64,000 nt of DNA from CADEEN01 sp963706685. Lineage in GTDB: Bacteria; Pseudomonadota; Gammaproteobacteria; Burkholderiales; Burkholderiaceae_C. A program made the translations under genes and the position numbers. Position 1 is the stretch's first letter; each line of letters starts with the position of its first letter. The DNA lies in assembly GCA_963706685.1 (NCBI GenBank), contig CAVPMY010000012.1, positions 1 to 64,000 of the forward strand. The letters are read 5' to 3'. Shown piece after piece: positions 8,167-15,432 of this stretch. The notes beneath the pieces were generated by a model. That model was not told the origin of the DNA, did not search any database, and saw only the letters and a list, made by a program, of their open reading frames with translations.

Positions 8167-9268
8167 TCAGAAACCGAGCATCAATCCACGGCTCGGGTTC
8201 GCCCGGCCTTGCAGGACCTCGAGGTAGGCTGCATGCATTGCATCAGTGCCGCGTCGGTGCTCGATCGTCAGCCACGGCGCAGCGTTCGTGGCCGTACGGG
8301 CGAGGAACTCGTCCCACGCGGCGTCGATCTGCTGGATGAGCCCCGCGCGGCCAAGGCCCTGCGGCGGCGGCGCACTGCGCTTTTGCAACTGTGCCGGCGC
8401 AAAGAACAGTTGTGGCTTGGGTCCGGGCAGGCCGCCGCCGGGGCCGAGGGCGTCGTGATGCGTGCCGCCCACAGAGCAGCTGTAGGCCAGCTTGTCCTGC
8501 CAGTGCTCGTGCACTGCGCGTCGAAAGCCGGCGTCGCCCGAAAAGTCGATGTACAGCGTGGGCTCGCTGGCCGACAGTGTCGCCATGACATCGTAGGTCA
8601 ACACCTCGTCATAGACACCGAGGCCAGAGGCGAAGGCCTGCCTCGAGGACGAGGTGGCGCCGACGATGCGCGCCGTCGATCCTTGCCGGCGCTTCAGGCA
8701 GAACGCCGTTGCGTACGCCGTCTTGCTCGACGCGCTGGACAGCAGCATCGTGCGCACGCCGAAGTCGCCGTCTGACTGCATGAAGTCGCCGATCAACCAG
8801 GCGGTGGCGAACAGCGGCCGCAACACGGCGTACAGGCCTTCCTGTTGTGCATCGCAAACGGGTAGCGCGCTGGTAGCGGTTGTAGACCGCCGGCAAGTCG
8901 GCGCGATGCGCGCTGGCATCGACAAAACCCAGGGCACCGACGGATGCAGGCTGCACGACCGCATGCGTGGCCATCGGCCAGTAGCCATAGACACGCTCGC
9001 CAGGCGCGATGCCGTCACAGGCCGATGACTCGACCACTGCAAAGCCCCAGACCGGGATGCAGCCCCAGCCCTCGGCCGCGGGGAAGAAGCGCCAGTAGTG
9101 CATCGCCTCGCCGAACACCGCGTAGGTGATGTTGTTGGCGGTGAACGCGAATTGCTCGATGCGCAGCCGAACCTCGCCAGGGGCCAGCGGCGCGCTGGCA
9201 TCGAATTCTTCGATGTGCGCTTGCGACAGATCGCTGCGATTGACGAGGAAGGTGTGGCCCATGGTCAT
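8167..9268 (-). pseudogene. DUF2855 family protein (alcohol-dehydrogenase-like), frameshifted
   Basis: The N-terminal half (from ATG 9268, with a GGAG upstream) reads in one frame up to about 8885, ending in LPAVYNRYQ. The C-terminal half (from LPVCDAQQEG to the stop at 8167) reads in another frame. Joined, they give about 365 residues of the DUF2855 family, which resembles medium-chain quinone oxidoreductases: RIEQFAFTANNITYAVFGE near the start and TMLLSSASSKTAY before a Rossmann-like segment. One base gained or lost near 8870-8890 explains the break. Because many genes in this window show the same kind of single-base shift, sequencing error is more likely than true loss. It is the last gene of a leftward small-protein operon. 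Confidence 0.75.
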
Positions 9269-9292
9269 GGTGGCGCTCCGGGCGGTGATGAG

Positions 9293-9325
9293 ACCCTCGC
9301 GGCGAGCGTAACTCGCCGCGAGGGT
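9293..9325 (-). repeat. Perfect 14-bp-stem hairpin between the 82-aa gene and DUF2855
   Basis: ACCCTCGCGGCGAG at 9293-9306 and its exact complement at 9312-9325 enclose a five-base loop. It lies in the 64-bp gap between the 82-residue gene and the DUF2855 start. There is no U-tract on the leftward transcript, so it is not a standard terminator. It may stabilise or process the upstream mRNA, or uncouple expression of the two genes (inference). Confidence 0.7.
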
Positions 9326-9332
9326 CGCGTCG

Positions 9333-9581
9333 TCAGAGCCGGCTGACGCCGGGCAACAGGGCGACGAGCTTGCCGTCGACATACAGCGCGCCTTCGAGCG
9401 CACCGGCCTCGGCGTGGAACTCCAGGCAAGGCGCTGCAGCGCTGGGCGGGGGTGCGACTGCGGGCGCAGCGGCGAGTTGGCGCGCCAGGCGCTCCAAAAC
9501 GACACTGGCGCCGCGCAGCACGGCCGCGGCGACGTGGCGCAATCCGCTCGGACGGGCAGGCAACAAAACATGGGGGCTCAT
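9333..9581 (-). CDS. Small conserved hypothetical protein (82 aa)
   Basis: An 82-residue Ala/Pro-rich protein. A basic N-terminal half (PARPSGLRHVAAAVLRGA) is followed by an Ala/Pro linker and a C-terminal strand-like segment (LEGALYVDGKLVALLPGVSRL). The ATG at 9581 has a good AGGAG about 8 bp upstream. It sits 39 bp downstream of the 58-residue gene on the same strand and 64 bp before the DUF2855 gene, so a shared transcript is likely. No function is recognised. Confidence 0.6.
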   Translation of the reverse strand: MSPHVLLPARPSGLRHVAAAVLRGASVVLERLARQLAAAPAVAPPPSAAAPCLEFHAEAGALEGALYVDGKLVALLPGVSRL

Positions 9582-9620
9582 GGTGATCTCCTGGCGGCAC
9601 GGCGGCCGCGTTTCATCGGT

Positions 9621-9797
9621 TCATTTGTGGTGAGGCGGCCGTTCCTTGACGGCCATGCGATCGATTTCGCGACGCAGTTCGCGCGTGCTCTTCTGGCGTT
9701 GCGCGCCGCCGGACGGGCCGTGCGCACCGGCCTGACGCATGCGGGCGGGCCTCACGAGCGGGTTGCGCGGTGCGACGCGGGGCAGGGTGATCTTCAT
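9621..9797 (-). CDS. Small basic protein (58 aa), conserved-type hypothetical
   Basis: A 58-residue, very basic protein beginning MKITLPRVAPRNPLVRPAR and ending in a charged helix (STRELRREIDRMAVKERP) and a His-rich tail. The start ATG at 9797 is preceded by a near-perfect AAGGAG at the right distance, which is the main reason to call it a gene. Short RNPLV-type proteins of this sort are, from memory, common in Burkholderiales, but I know no function. It follows an intrinsic terminator by about 60 bp and precedes the 82-aa gene. Confidence 0.6.
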   Translation of the reverse strand: MKITLPRVAPRNPLVRPARMRQAGAHGPSGGAQRQKSTRELRREIDRMAVKERPPHHK

Positions 9798-9854
9798 CGT
9801 CGGTCTCCTTATGCGCGGGTGGTCAGTGGGCAGTCGGTGGGCAAGACAGGAATG

Positions 9855-9887
9855 AAAAAGGCCCGGGGCATTGCTGCACCGGGCCTT
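9855..9887 (-). terminator. Intrinsic terminator or attenuator in the small-protein operon leader
   Basis: On the leftward transcript a 9-bp stem (AAGGCCCGG with CCGGGCCTT) ends in a run of five U residues. It lies between a possible 37-residue leader ORF and the 58-aa gene, so it would cut most transcripts before the 58-aa/82-aa/DUF2855 genes unless read through. That position suggests attenuation, or a small RNA ending here. Confidence 0.65.
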
Positions 9888-9908
9888 CGAGCCGAGTCGC
9901 TGCGAACG

Positions 9909-10022
9909 CTAGGTCGTGGCAGCAACGGCGGCTTGCGCCCCGGGCAGGGCGGTGAGGTTGGGCATCGCGACGCCAAAGCGCAGTCGGCCTTGGCAGCGGG
10001 CGAGGCGGTGCTGGAAGGTCAT
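9909..10022 (-). CDS. Possible 37-aa leader peptide or small ORF
   Basis: A short reading frame starting at ATG 10022 with AAAGGA about 9 bp upstream and ending at 9909, just before the terminator at 9855-9887. The peptide begins MTFQHRLARCQGR. It is the first ORF after the palindromic promoter region at 10103-10140. It could be a translated leader or a small protein; coding evidence is limited to the ribosome-binding site and position. Confidence 0.3.
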   Translation of the reverse strand: MTFQHRLARCQGRLRFGVAMPNLTALPGAQAAVAATT

Positions 10023-10102
10023 GCGGTCCTTTGGTGGCGTGGTGAATCGGAGGGTGTCACTGCCGGCGGCGGCTCCTGGGAGGAACGGCAGCGGTTGAAC
10101 AG

Positions 10103-10140
10103 CTTGCGCAGATGATAAACAAATCGTTATCTTGCGCAAG
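10103..10140 (-). promoter_or_regulatory. Palindromic promoter/operator, partly Fur-box-like
   Basis: Read leftward, TTGCGC and TATCAT are spaced 16 bp apart, a plausible sigma-70 promoter. The whole 38 bp is a dyad: outer arms CTTGCGCA and TGCGCAAG, and inner arms GATAAAC and a near-complement ending GTTATC. The inner part shares 14 of about 18 positions with a Fur-box pattern, one half-site (ATCGTTATC) being close. The downstream small-protein operon may therefore be repressed by Fur or another dimeric regulator; this is inference. Confidence 0.45.
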
Positions 10141-10171
10141 TGTTTTTTCCCCCTAGAACAAGGGCCAGATG

Positions 10172-10741
10172 TCAGCGTTTGTTCTTCGGCTTCAGCGGCG
10201 CGACGCCGGTTTGGGTCTGCAGCCACAACGCGTGCGCGTCTTCGTTGCGCGCTGTCGCCTTTGCGCTCGGTGTGGCCCTGGGCGACGCTGATGCACCGGG
10301 CATCAGCACCTCGCCGAGCAGATCGAGCAGCCGTGTGCGCGCACGCTGCGGGTGGCGGCGGTAGTAGGTCAGCACCAGGCCGACGATGAACCGTTCGTCG
10401 TCGTCCTGCGGCAGCGGGCTGTCGTCGGCATGCGCTCGCCGCTGCGGCAGCCGGGGCTGCGACGGCGCGTGCCGTCATGCGCCAGGTCCATCCAGCCCGG
10501 TGGCTTGTGGCAGTCAACTGCTCGAACTGGCGCGCCAGGCGTTCGCCGATCTGCCGCGAGCGGCTCTTGATCTGGCTCCAGTAGCTCGGCTGGATCTGCA
10601 ATCGCTCGGCGAAGCGCCGCTCCAGGCCGCGCAGGGTGGCGGCGTCGGGGTCTTTGACGGTGGCACGAACGAACTCGTCGAACAGCCGCAGCGCGTTGTC
10701 CAGGCGCAGTCTGCGCGACGTCGCGCACGGGCAGCAGGCAT
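10172..10741 (-). pseudogene. HTH-type DNA-binding regulator, multiply frameshifted
   Basis: Three reading frames together give one protein of about 190 residues. The first segment (LRLDNALRLFDEFV, then AERLQIQPSYWSQIKSRSRQ and IGERLARQFEQL) looks like a helix-turn-helix core of a type seen in Burkholderiales. It is continued in a second frame by CHKPPGWMDLAHDG, and in a third by DDDERFIVGLVLTYYRRHPQ and a C-terminal tail ending in PLKPKNKR at 10172. Shifts lie near 10510 and 10410, and possibly another in the first 15 codons, so the start (ATG 10741) is tentative. The gene faces away from the aldo/keto reductase and could be its regulator or that of the adjacent small-protein operon. Confidence 0.55.
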
Positions 10742-10779
10742 GCCCCGATGATAAAGGCTGCTTGCTCCGTGCAACGGCC

Positions 10780-11639
10780 ATGACGATGCGCGGCATGAAG
10801 TCACTGTCCGGCACATGGCCCGCACTCGGCCTCGGCACATGGCGCATGGGTGAGAACGCACGCACGCGGCGCGCCGAGATCGCCGCGGTGCGCTTGGCCA
10901 TCGAGATCGGCTATCGCCTGATCGACAGCGCAGAGATGTACGGTGATGGCGGCGCGGAGGAGGTCCGTCGGCGCTGCCGTCGCCGAGGCCCTGCGCGCCG
11001 GCGACTGCAAACGAGAGGACCTCGTGATCGTCAGCAAGGTGCTGCCGAGCAACGCCAGCCTGCGCGGCGTCATGTGCTGCTTGCGAGCGCAGTCGCGCGC
11101 GGCTCGGCATTGATTGCATCGACCTGTACCTGCTGCACTGGCCGGGCTCGCATCCGCTGCGCGACACGCTGCAAGGCTTCGAGCAGTTGCGCGCGCGAGG
11201 TGAGATCGCGCGTTGGGGCGTCAGCAATTTCGATCTCGCCGCGATGAACAAGCTGGTCGCGCTGCCTGGCGGCGAGCAATGCGCGGCCAATCAGGTCTAC
11301 TACTCGCTGAGCGAGCGCGGCATTGATTTCGACTTGAAGCCCTGGCACCAACAGCAGGCGATGCCGCTGATGGCCTATTGCCCGATCGACCAGAGTGCAC
11401 TGGCCGGCCACGCGCGCCTGGCCGCCTTGGCTGCACCGCTGGGCCTGTCGGCGGCGCAACTGGCGCTGGCCTGGACGCTGCGCGATGGCGATGTCATTGC
11501 CATTCCGAAAGCGGTGCGCGAGGCGCACCTGCGCGAGAACTTCGCTGCCGGCAGCGTGAGTCTCGAGCCGGCGACACTGGTGGCGCTGGATGAGATCTTT
11601 GCGCCGCCGCGCAACGCACAGTCGCTGGCGATTGTTTGA
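10780..11639 (+). pseudogene. Aldo/keto reductase, frameshifted twice
   Basis: Joined across three frames this is a normal aldo/keto reductase of about 285 residues. It starts MKSLSGTWPALGLGTWRMGE, has the catalytic Asp and Tyr in YRLIDSAEMYGDG, the Lys in LVIVSKVLPSNA, the His in IDLYLLHWPG, and GEIARWGVSNFD. The first shift is near 10975, where removing one C from a CC pair restores EEVVGAAVAEAL. The second is near 11085, between RGVM and ERSRARLGIDCIDL. It ends at 11639, just before the SRPBCC gene. Several in-frame ATGs (10780, 10786, 10795) could be the start. One-base errors in the sequence are the simplest explanation. Confidence 0.75.
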
Positions 11640-11663
11640 CCCATGCTTTCAAAGGAGCGCCTC

Positions 11664-12254
11664 ATGCACGCCTGCATCGCCATCGGCTTGGCCCTGGCGT
11701 TGGCGTTGTCTGACCGCGCGCTGGCCGCCGAACGCGCGATCGACAAGACGATCGACATTGCCGCATCGCTCGATGAGGCCTGGCAGGCCTGGACCACGCG
11801 CGAGGGCATCGTCAGCTTCTTCGCGCCCGAGGCGCAGATCGAGCCGCGCGTTGGCGGCGCGTTCCACATCCACGTCGACCCCACCGCGCCGCCCGGCAGC
11901 AAGGGCGCCGACGACATGCGCTTCCTGGCATTGCAGCCGAAGAAGATGCTCAGCTTCGACTGGAACGCGCCGCCGTCGTTGCCCGAGGTGCGCGCGCAAC
12001 GCACTTTCGTGATCGTGCGTTTCGAGCCGCTGGGTGACAAGCTGACGCGCGTCAGCCTGCACCACACCGGCTGGGGCGATGGCGGCGAGTGGGACAAGGC
12101 CTATACCTACTTCGACAAGGCCTGGGGCAACGTGCTGGGCAACCTGAAGAAGCGCTTCGAGCAAGGTCCGCAGGATTGGGCGCCTTGGCTCGAGCAACTG
12201 CGGCGTTGGCGAGACGCTGCTGCAGCCGCATCGGCCCCGGCCGCGACAAAGTAG
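11664..12254 (+). CDS. Secreted SRPBCC (AHA1/START-like) domain protein
   Basis: 196 residues. A signal peptide (residues 1 to about 20, ending ALAAERAI) precedes a START/AHA1-type domain: IDIAASLDEAWQAWTTREGI, then FFAPEAQIEPRVGGAF, then a late amphipathic helix beginning GGEWDKAYTYFDKAWGN. Such domains bind hydrophobic ligands; the specific ligand is unknown. The ATG at 11664 has AAGGAG 7 bp upstream, better than the ATG at 11643. It follows the aldo/keto reductase closely. Confidence 0.8.
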   Translation: MHACIAIGLALALALSDRALAAERAIDKTIDIAASLDEAWQAWTTREGIVSFFAPEAQIEPRVGGAFHIHVDPTAPPGSKGADDMRFLALQPKKMLSFDWNAPPSLPEVRAQRTFVIVRFEPLGDKLTRVSLHHTGWGDGGEWDKAYTYFDKAWGNVLGNLKKRFEQGPQDWAPWLEQLRRWRDAAAAASAPAATK

Positions 12255-12323
12255 CGTGACGGATGTCTTGACCGGCGAGCGTGAGGCGCGCCAACGGGCG
12301 TCGTGCCGGCTAACCTCCGCGGC

Positions 12324-13007
12324 GTGGGATTTCTCGACGAACTCAAGGATCAGGCGCGAGCGCTGAAGACCACGGCCGAATCGGTCGGGCCTGACGCCGA
12401 CACGCTGGCACGCAACCGGCGTCTGGCCAACGGCGCCTGCCGACTGGCGCACGACTATTGGAAAGAGCTGTGCGACCACATGAACCTGCTGCGGCCGCCG
12501 AGCGCCGCGCGCTATGTGATCGCCAGCCGCGAGCCGCTGGCGAGCCTGGCCTGCTGCAATTTCCGCGTGCTGCCGCAGCTCAAGTTGCTGCCGGGCGGCG
12601 AGCCGCTCTACGAATCGGTGCTGCTGGCCTGGCAGGCTGCCGGTGAGACCTTGCAGCGCATCGAAAAAGAGCACCCGCACGATATCGACCGCCTTCGCGG
12701 CACGCTGATGCAAGCCGGCATCCAGCCGTCTGAAGCGCCGGTGCGCAACACCGCTTCGGGCCGCCTGCAGGGCACGGCGTTCCAGTTCAAGCCGGTGGTT
12801 TCGGCGAGCGTGCGCGTGACGCCGCTGCCCGACGCCGGCAAGGTGCGACTGACGTTCGTCAATGTCGATCAGCTCGAGCGCGTCGATGGCGAGTACCCGG
12901 CGGCCGGCCTGCGTGCTCGCCTGCTCGACGAGATCGGCCGCTGGATCGTCGGCCAGCCGCACCGCGTGCTCGAGTACGCGGCAAACATCAAACGCTTCCA
13001 GCATTGA
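12324..13007 (+). CDS. Conserved hypothetical protein (227 aa)
   Basis: A soluble protein of about 227 residues starting VGFLDELKDQARALK, a form of N-terminus typical of the family, so GTG 12324 is preferred over the upstream GTG at 12303. It is helical at the N-terminus, with a strand-rich C-terminal half (VRLTFVNVDQLERVDGEY). No catalytic motif is recognised. I have seen proteins like this next to peptidase/FHA genes in Burkholderiales but know no function. It precedes the serine protease on the same strand. Confidence 0.7.
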   Translation: MGFLDELKDQARALKTTAESVGPDADTLARNRRLANGACRLAHDYWKELCDHMNLLRPPSAARYVIASREPLASLACCNFRVLPQLKLLPGGEPLYESVLLAWQAAGETLQRIEKEHPHDIDRLRGTLMQAGIQPSEAPVRNTASGRLQGTAFQFKPVVSASVRVTPLPDAGKVRLTFVNVDQLERVDGEYPAAGLRARLLDEIGRWIVGQPHRVLEYAANIKRFQH

Positions 13008-13049
13008 GCACGGCAAGCCCGCTGGCGAGGCTTGCCTAGAATCGTTGTG

Positions 13050-14426
13050 ATGCACTGTCTGCGCTCGCGGGGCCCTCGTCGCTTCGGATTGATCCTCGGC
13101 CTGGTGGTCGTCGCTGCGGCAGCGCAGGCTCAGCCGCTGCCGCCGGTTGCCGCCGCAACCGAACCATCCCCCGCCATTTCGGCCAGTGGCCAGCGCATCT
13201 ACGACGAGACACGCGGCAAGCTGCTGCAGGTGCGCACGTTGCTCAAGGAGCAGGACAGTCAAGCGTCGGTCGGTTCGGGCTTTGTGGTCGCAGCCGACGG
13301 CCTGGTCATCACCAACTATCACGTCGTCAGCCAGTTCGTGCTGCGGCCCGAGCGCTACCGCCTGAGCTACACGATGGCCGAGGGCCGGACCGGCGCGCTC
13401 GAGCTGCTGGCCATCGACGTCATCCACGACCTGGCACTGGTGCGCCTGTTGCCGCCCGACAAGGGCGATGCCGTGCCTGCGTTGCAGGCCCTGACGTTTC
13501 GTGCGCCGGCGCAATCGCTGGCGCGCGGCGAGCGCATCTTTTCGCTCGGCAATCCGCTCGATGTCGGCTTTGCGGTGGTCGAGGGCAACTACAACGGCCT
13601 GGTCGAGCGCAGCTACCTGCCGCAGATCTTCTTTTCCGGCTCGCTCAGCCCAGGCATGAGCGGTGGCCCGGCGCTCGATGCACAGGGCCGCGTCATCGGC
13701 GTCAACGTGGCGGCGCGGCGCGACGGCGAGCAGGTCAGTTTCCTCGTGCCGGCCGTGTTTGCCAAAGCCCTGCTCGAGAGCGGTCGCGGCGCGGCGCCAA
13801 TCACCACGGCGCAGCATGGCGAAGTGACGCGCCAGCTGATGGCGCACCAGCAAGGCTTGATCGCGCGCTTCGTCGCCATGCCCTGGCGCAGCGCCAATCA
13901 TCCGCGCTACCGCGTCCCCGTGCCGCAGGAGACATTCATGCGCTGCTGGGGCAGTACTTCGCCGGCCGAGGCCCGGCACCTCCAGTTCGAGCGCAGCGAC
14001 TGCGTCATGGACAGCGCGGTCTACATCAGCGACCGCCTGGTCACCGGCACGCTGCAGATGCGTCACGAGGCCTACGAGGCCAGCAAACTCGGCGCGCTGC
14101 GTTTTTCGCGCATGTACTCCGAGAGTTTTCGCAACGAGGGTTTTCGCAGTGGGCGCGTGGCCACGGCACCGCAGTGCAAGGAGCGCTTCATCGAGAGCAA
14201 CGGCCTGGTCATGCGCACCGTGGTCTGCCTGGCAGCATTCAAGCGTTTCGAGGGCCTGTTCAACCTGTCGGTGCTGACGACCACGGTCGACCACGCGACG
14301 CAGGGCGTGCAGGGGCGGCTGGATGCCAGTGGTGTCGACTTTGCCGGCGCGATGACGCTGGCTGAACATTACCTGCAGGGTTTCGCGCTCAACGCCCCGG
14401 TCCCAGGAACCGCGAAAGCACCGTGA
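13050..14426 (+). CDS. Exported trypsin-like serine protease (S1C/DegP-like domain)
   Basis: 458 residues. A signal peptide ends near AAAAQAQ (residues 15-30). The protease domain shows the full triad: His in TNYHVVSQF, Asp in IHDLALVRLL and Ser in SPGMSGGPALDAQG. There is no PDZ domain; instead a C-terminal region of about 200 residues with paired Cys residues follows and is of unknown function. The ATG at 13050 is chosen; the frame is open upstream to a TTG at 13032. It ends 1 bp before the FHA-domain gene, so the two are probably co-expressed for an envelope-related role (inference). Confidence 0.85.
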   Translation: MHCLRSRGPRRFGLILGLVVVAAAAQAQPLPPVAAATEPSPAISASGQRIYDETRGKLLQVRTLLKEQDSQASVGSGFVVAADGLVITNYHVVSQFVLRPERYRLSYTMAEGRTGALELLAIDVIHDLALVRLLPPDKGDAVPALQALTFRAPAQSLARGERIFSLGNPLDVGFAVVEGNYNGLVERSYLPQIFFSGSLSPGMSGGPALDAQGRVIGVNVAARRDGEQVSFLVPAVFAKALLESGRGAAPITTAQHGEVTRQLMAHQQGLIARFVAMPWRSANHPRYRVPVPQETFMRCWGSTSPAEARHLQFERSDCVMDSAVYISDRLVTGTLQMRHEAYEASKLGALRFSRMYSESFRNEGFRSGRVATAPQCKERFIESNGLVMRTVVCLAAFKRFEGLFNLSVLTTTVDHATQGVQGRLDASGVDFAGAMTLAEHYLQGFALNAPVPGTAKAP

Positions 14427-14427
14427 C

Positions 14428-15427
14428 ATGAACACGACGACGCGACTGGCCCAGTTGGAGTTGCTCGACGCCGAAGGCCGTGTGCAGCAGGCCTGGGACG
14501 TCGCCGCGTGGCCCTTGACGGTGGGCCGCGCATTGGACAACCACATCGTGCTGCACGATCCGCACGCGGCGGCGCATCACGTGGTGCTCGACGTCGACGG
14601 CCAGGATCGCATTGTGTTGGTCGGTGGGTGCCAGCCGCAATGGCGTGCGCGTCGATGAGGCCTCGGCGACGCTGACGTTGAGCCAGGGCCAACAAGCCGT
14701 GCTGGCGCCGCTGGCGGTCTGGCACCTGGGCGGCGGCGCGCTGCGCGTGCGCCGCGCAGACGATGCTGTGGCCGAAGAGCTGCCGCTCGCAGTGCGCGCC
14801 AGCACCCACCTGCCGCGCAATCCGATCATCGCGCTCGCGGTGGCCGTCCTGGCCTGGACCGCCGCCGGCCTGTGGCTGCAAAACGATCCCACATCGACCT
14901 GGGAAGCCTATTTGCCGCCGTTCGTGGGCCTGGCGGGCAGCTTGCTGACATGGGCGGCGCTGTGGGGCTTGGCCTCGAAGATCTTCACGCGTCGCTTCGC
15001 ATGGCTGCCTCACCTGCGCGTGGTGCTGATGTACGTCCTGGCCATCGTGCTGGCCGAGCCCTTGCTCGGTGTGGTGGCCTACATGGCCGACTGGCCGTGG
15101 GCCAGTCGCATCCGCGATGTCGTCAGCTGGGGCCTTGTTGCCGCGATGCTGGCCCACCACATGCGCCTGGTGGCGCCGACGCACCAGCGCCGCGTCAATC
15201 GGGTGGTGGCCAGCGTGGCCGTGATGGCCATCGTCTGGGTCTCGGCGCTGCACTGGCAGCGCACGGATCGTGTTTTCGACGAGCTCTACATGGCCACGCT
15301 GCCGCCGCCATCATGGCGGCTGGCGCCGGCGCAGCCGCCGCAGACGCTGATCGACGACTTGCGGCGACTGGAAGAGCCGCTGCTGGAAACGGCGCGCAAG
15401 GCCACGGACAAGGACCTGGAACTCTGA
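14428..15427 (+). pseudogene. FHA domain membrane protein, frameshifted
   Basis: The start (MNTTTRLAQLELLDAEG) reads in one frame to about 14625. The rest reads in the next frame from VGASRNGVRVDEA, the core FHA motif, to the stop at 15427. Deleting one G from GGTGGGTGCC restores VGGASRNGV, so an insertion in a G-run is likely. The joined product of about 333 residues has an N-terminal FHA (phosphothreonine-binding) domain and five or so hydrophobic segments between residues 130 and 275 (for example NPIIALAVAVLAWTAAGLWL). It starts 1 bp after the protease stop. Confidence 0.78.
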
Positions 15428-15432
15428 GCGTC

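Noticed and set aside
11649..14546. A 965-codon open frame on the minus strand
   Set aside because: Antisense to the SRPBCC, hypothetical and protease genes, which all have recognisable domains; no motif in the antisense product.
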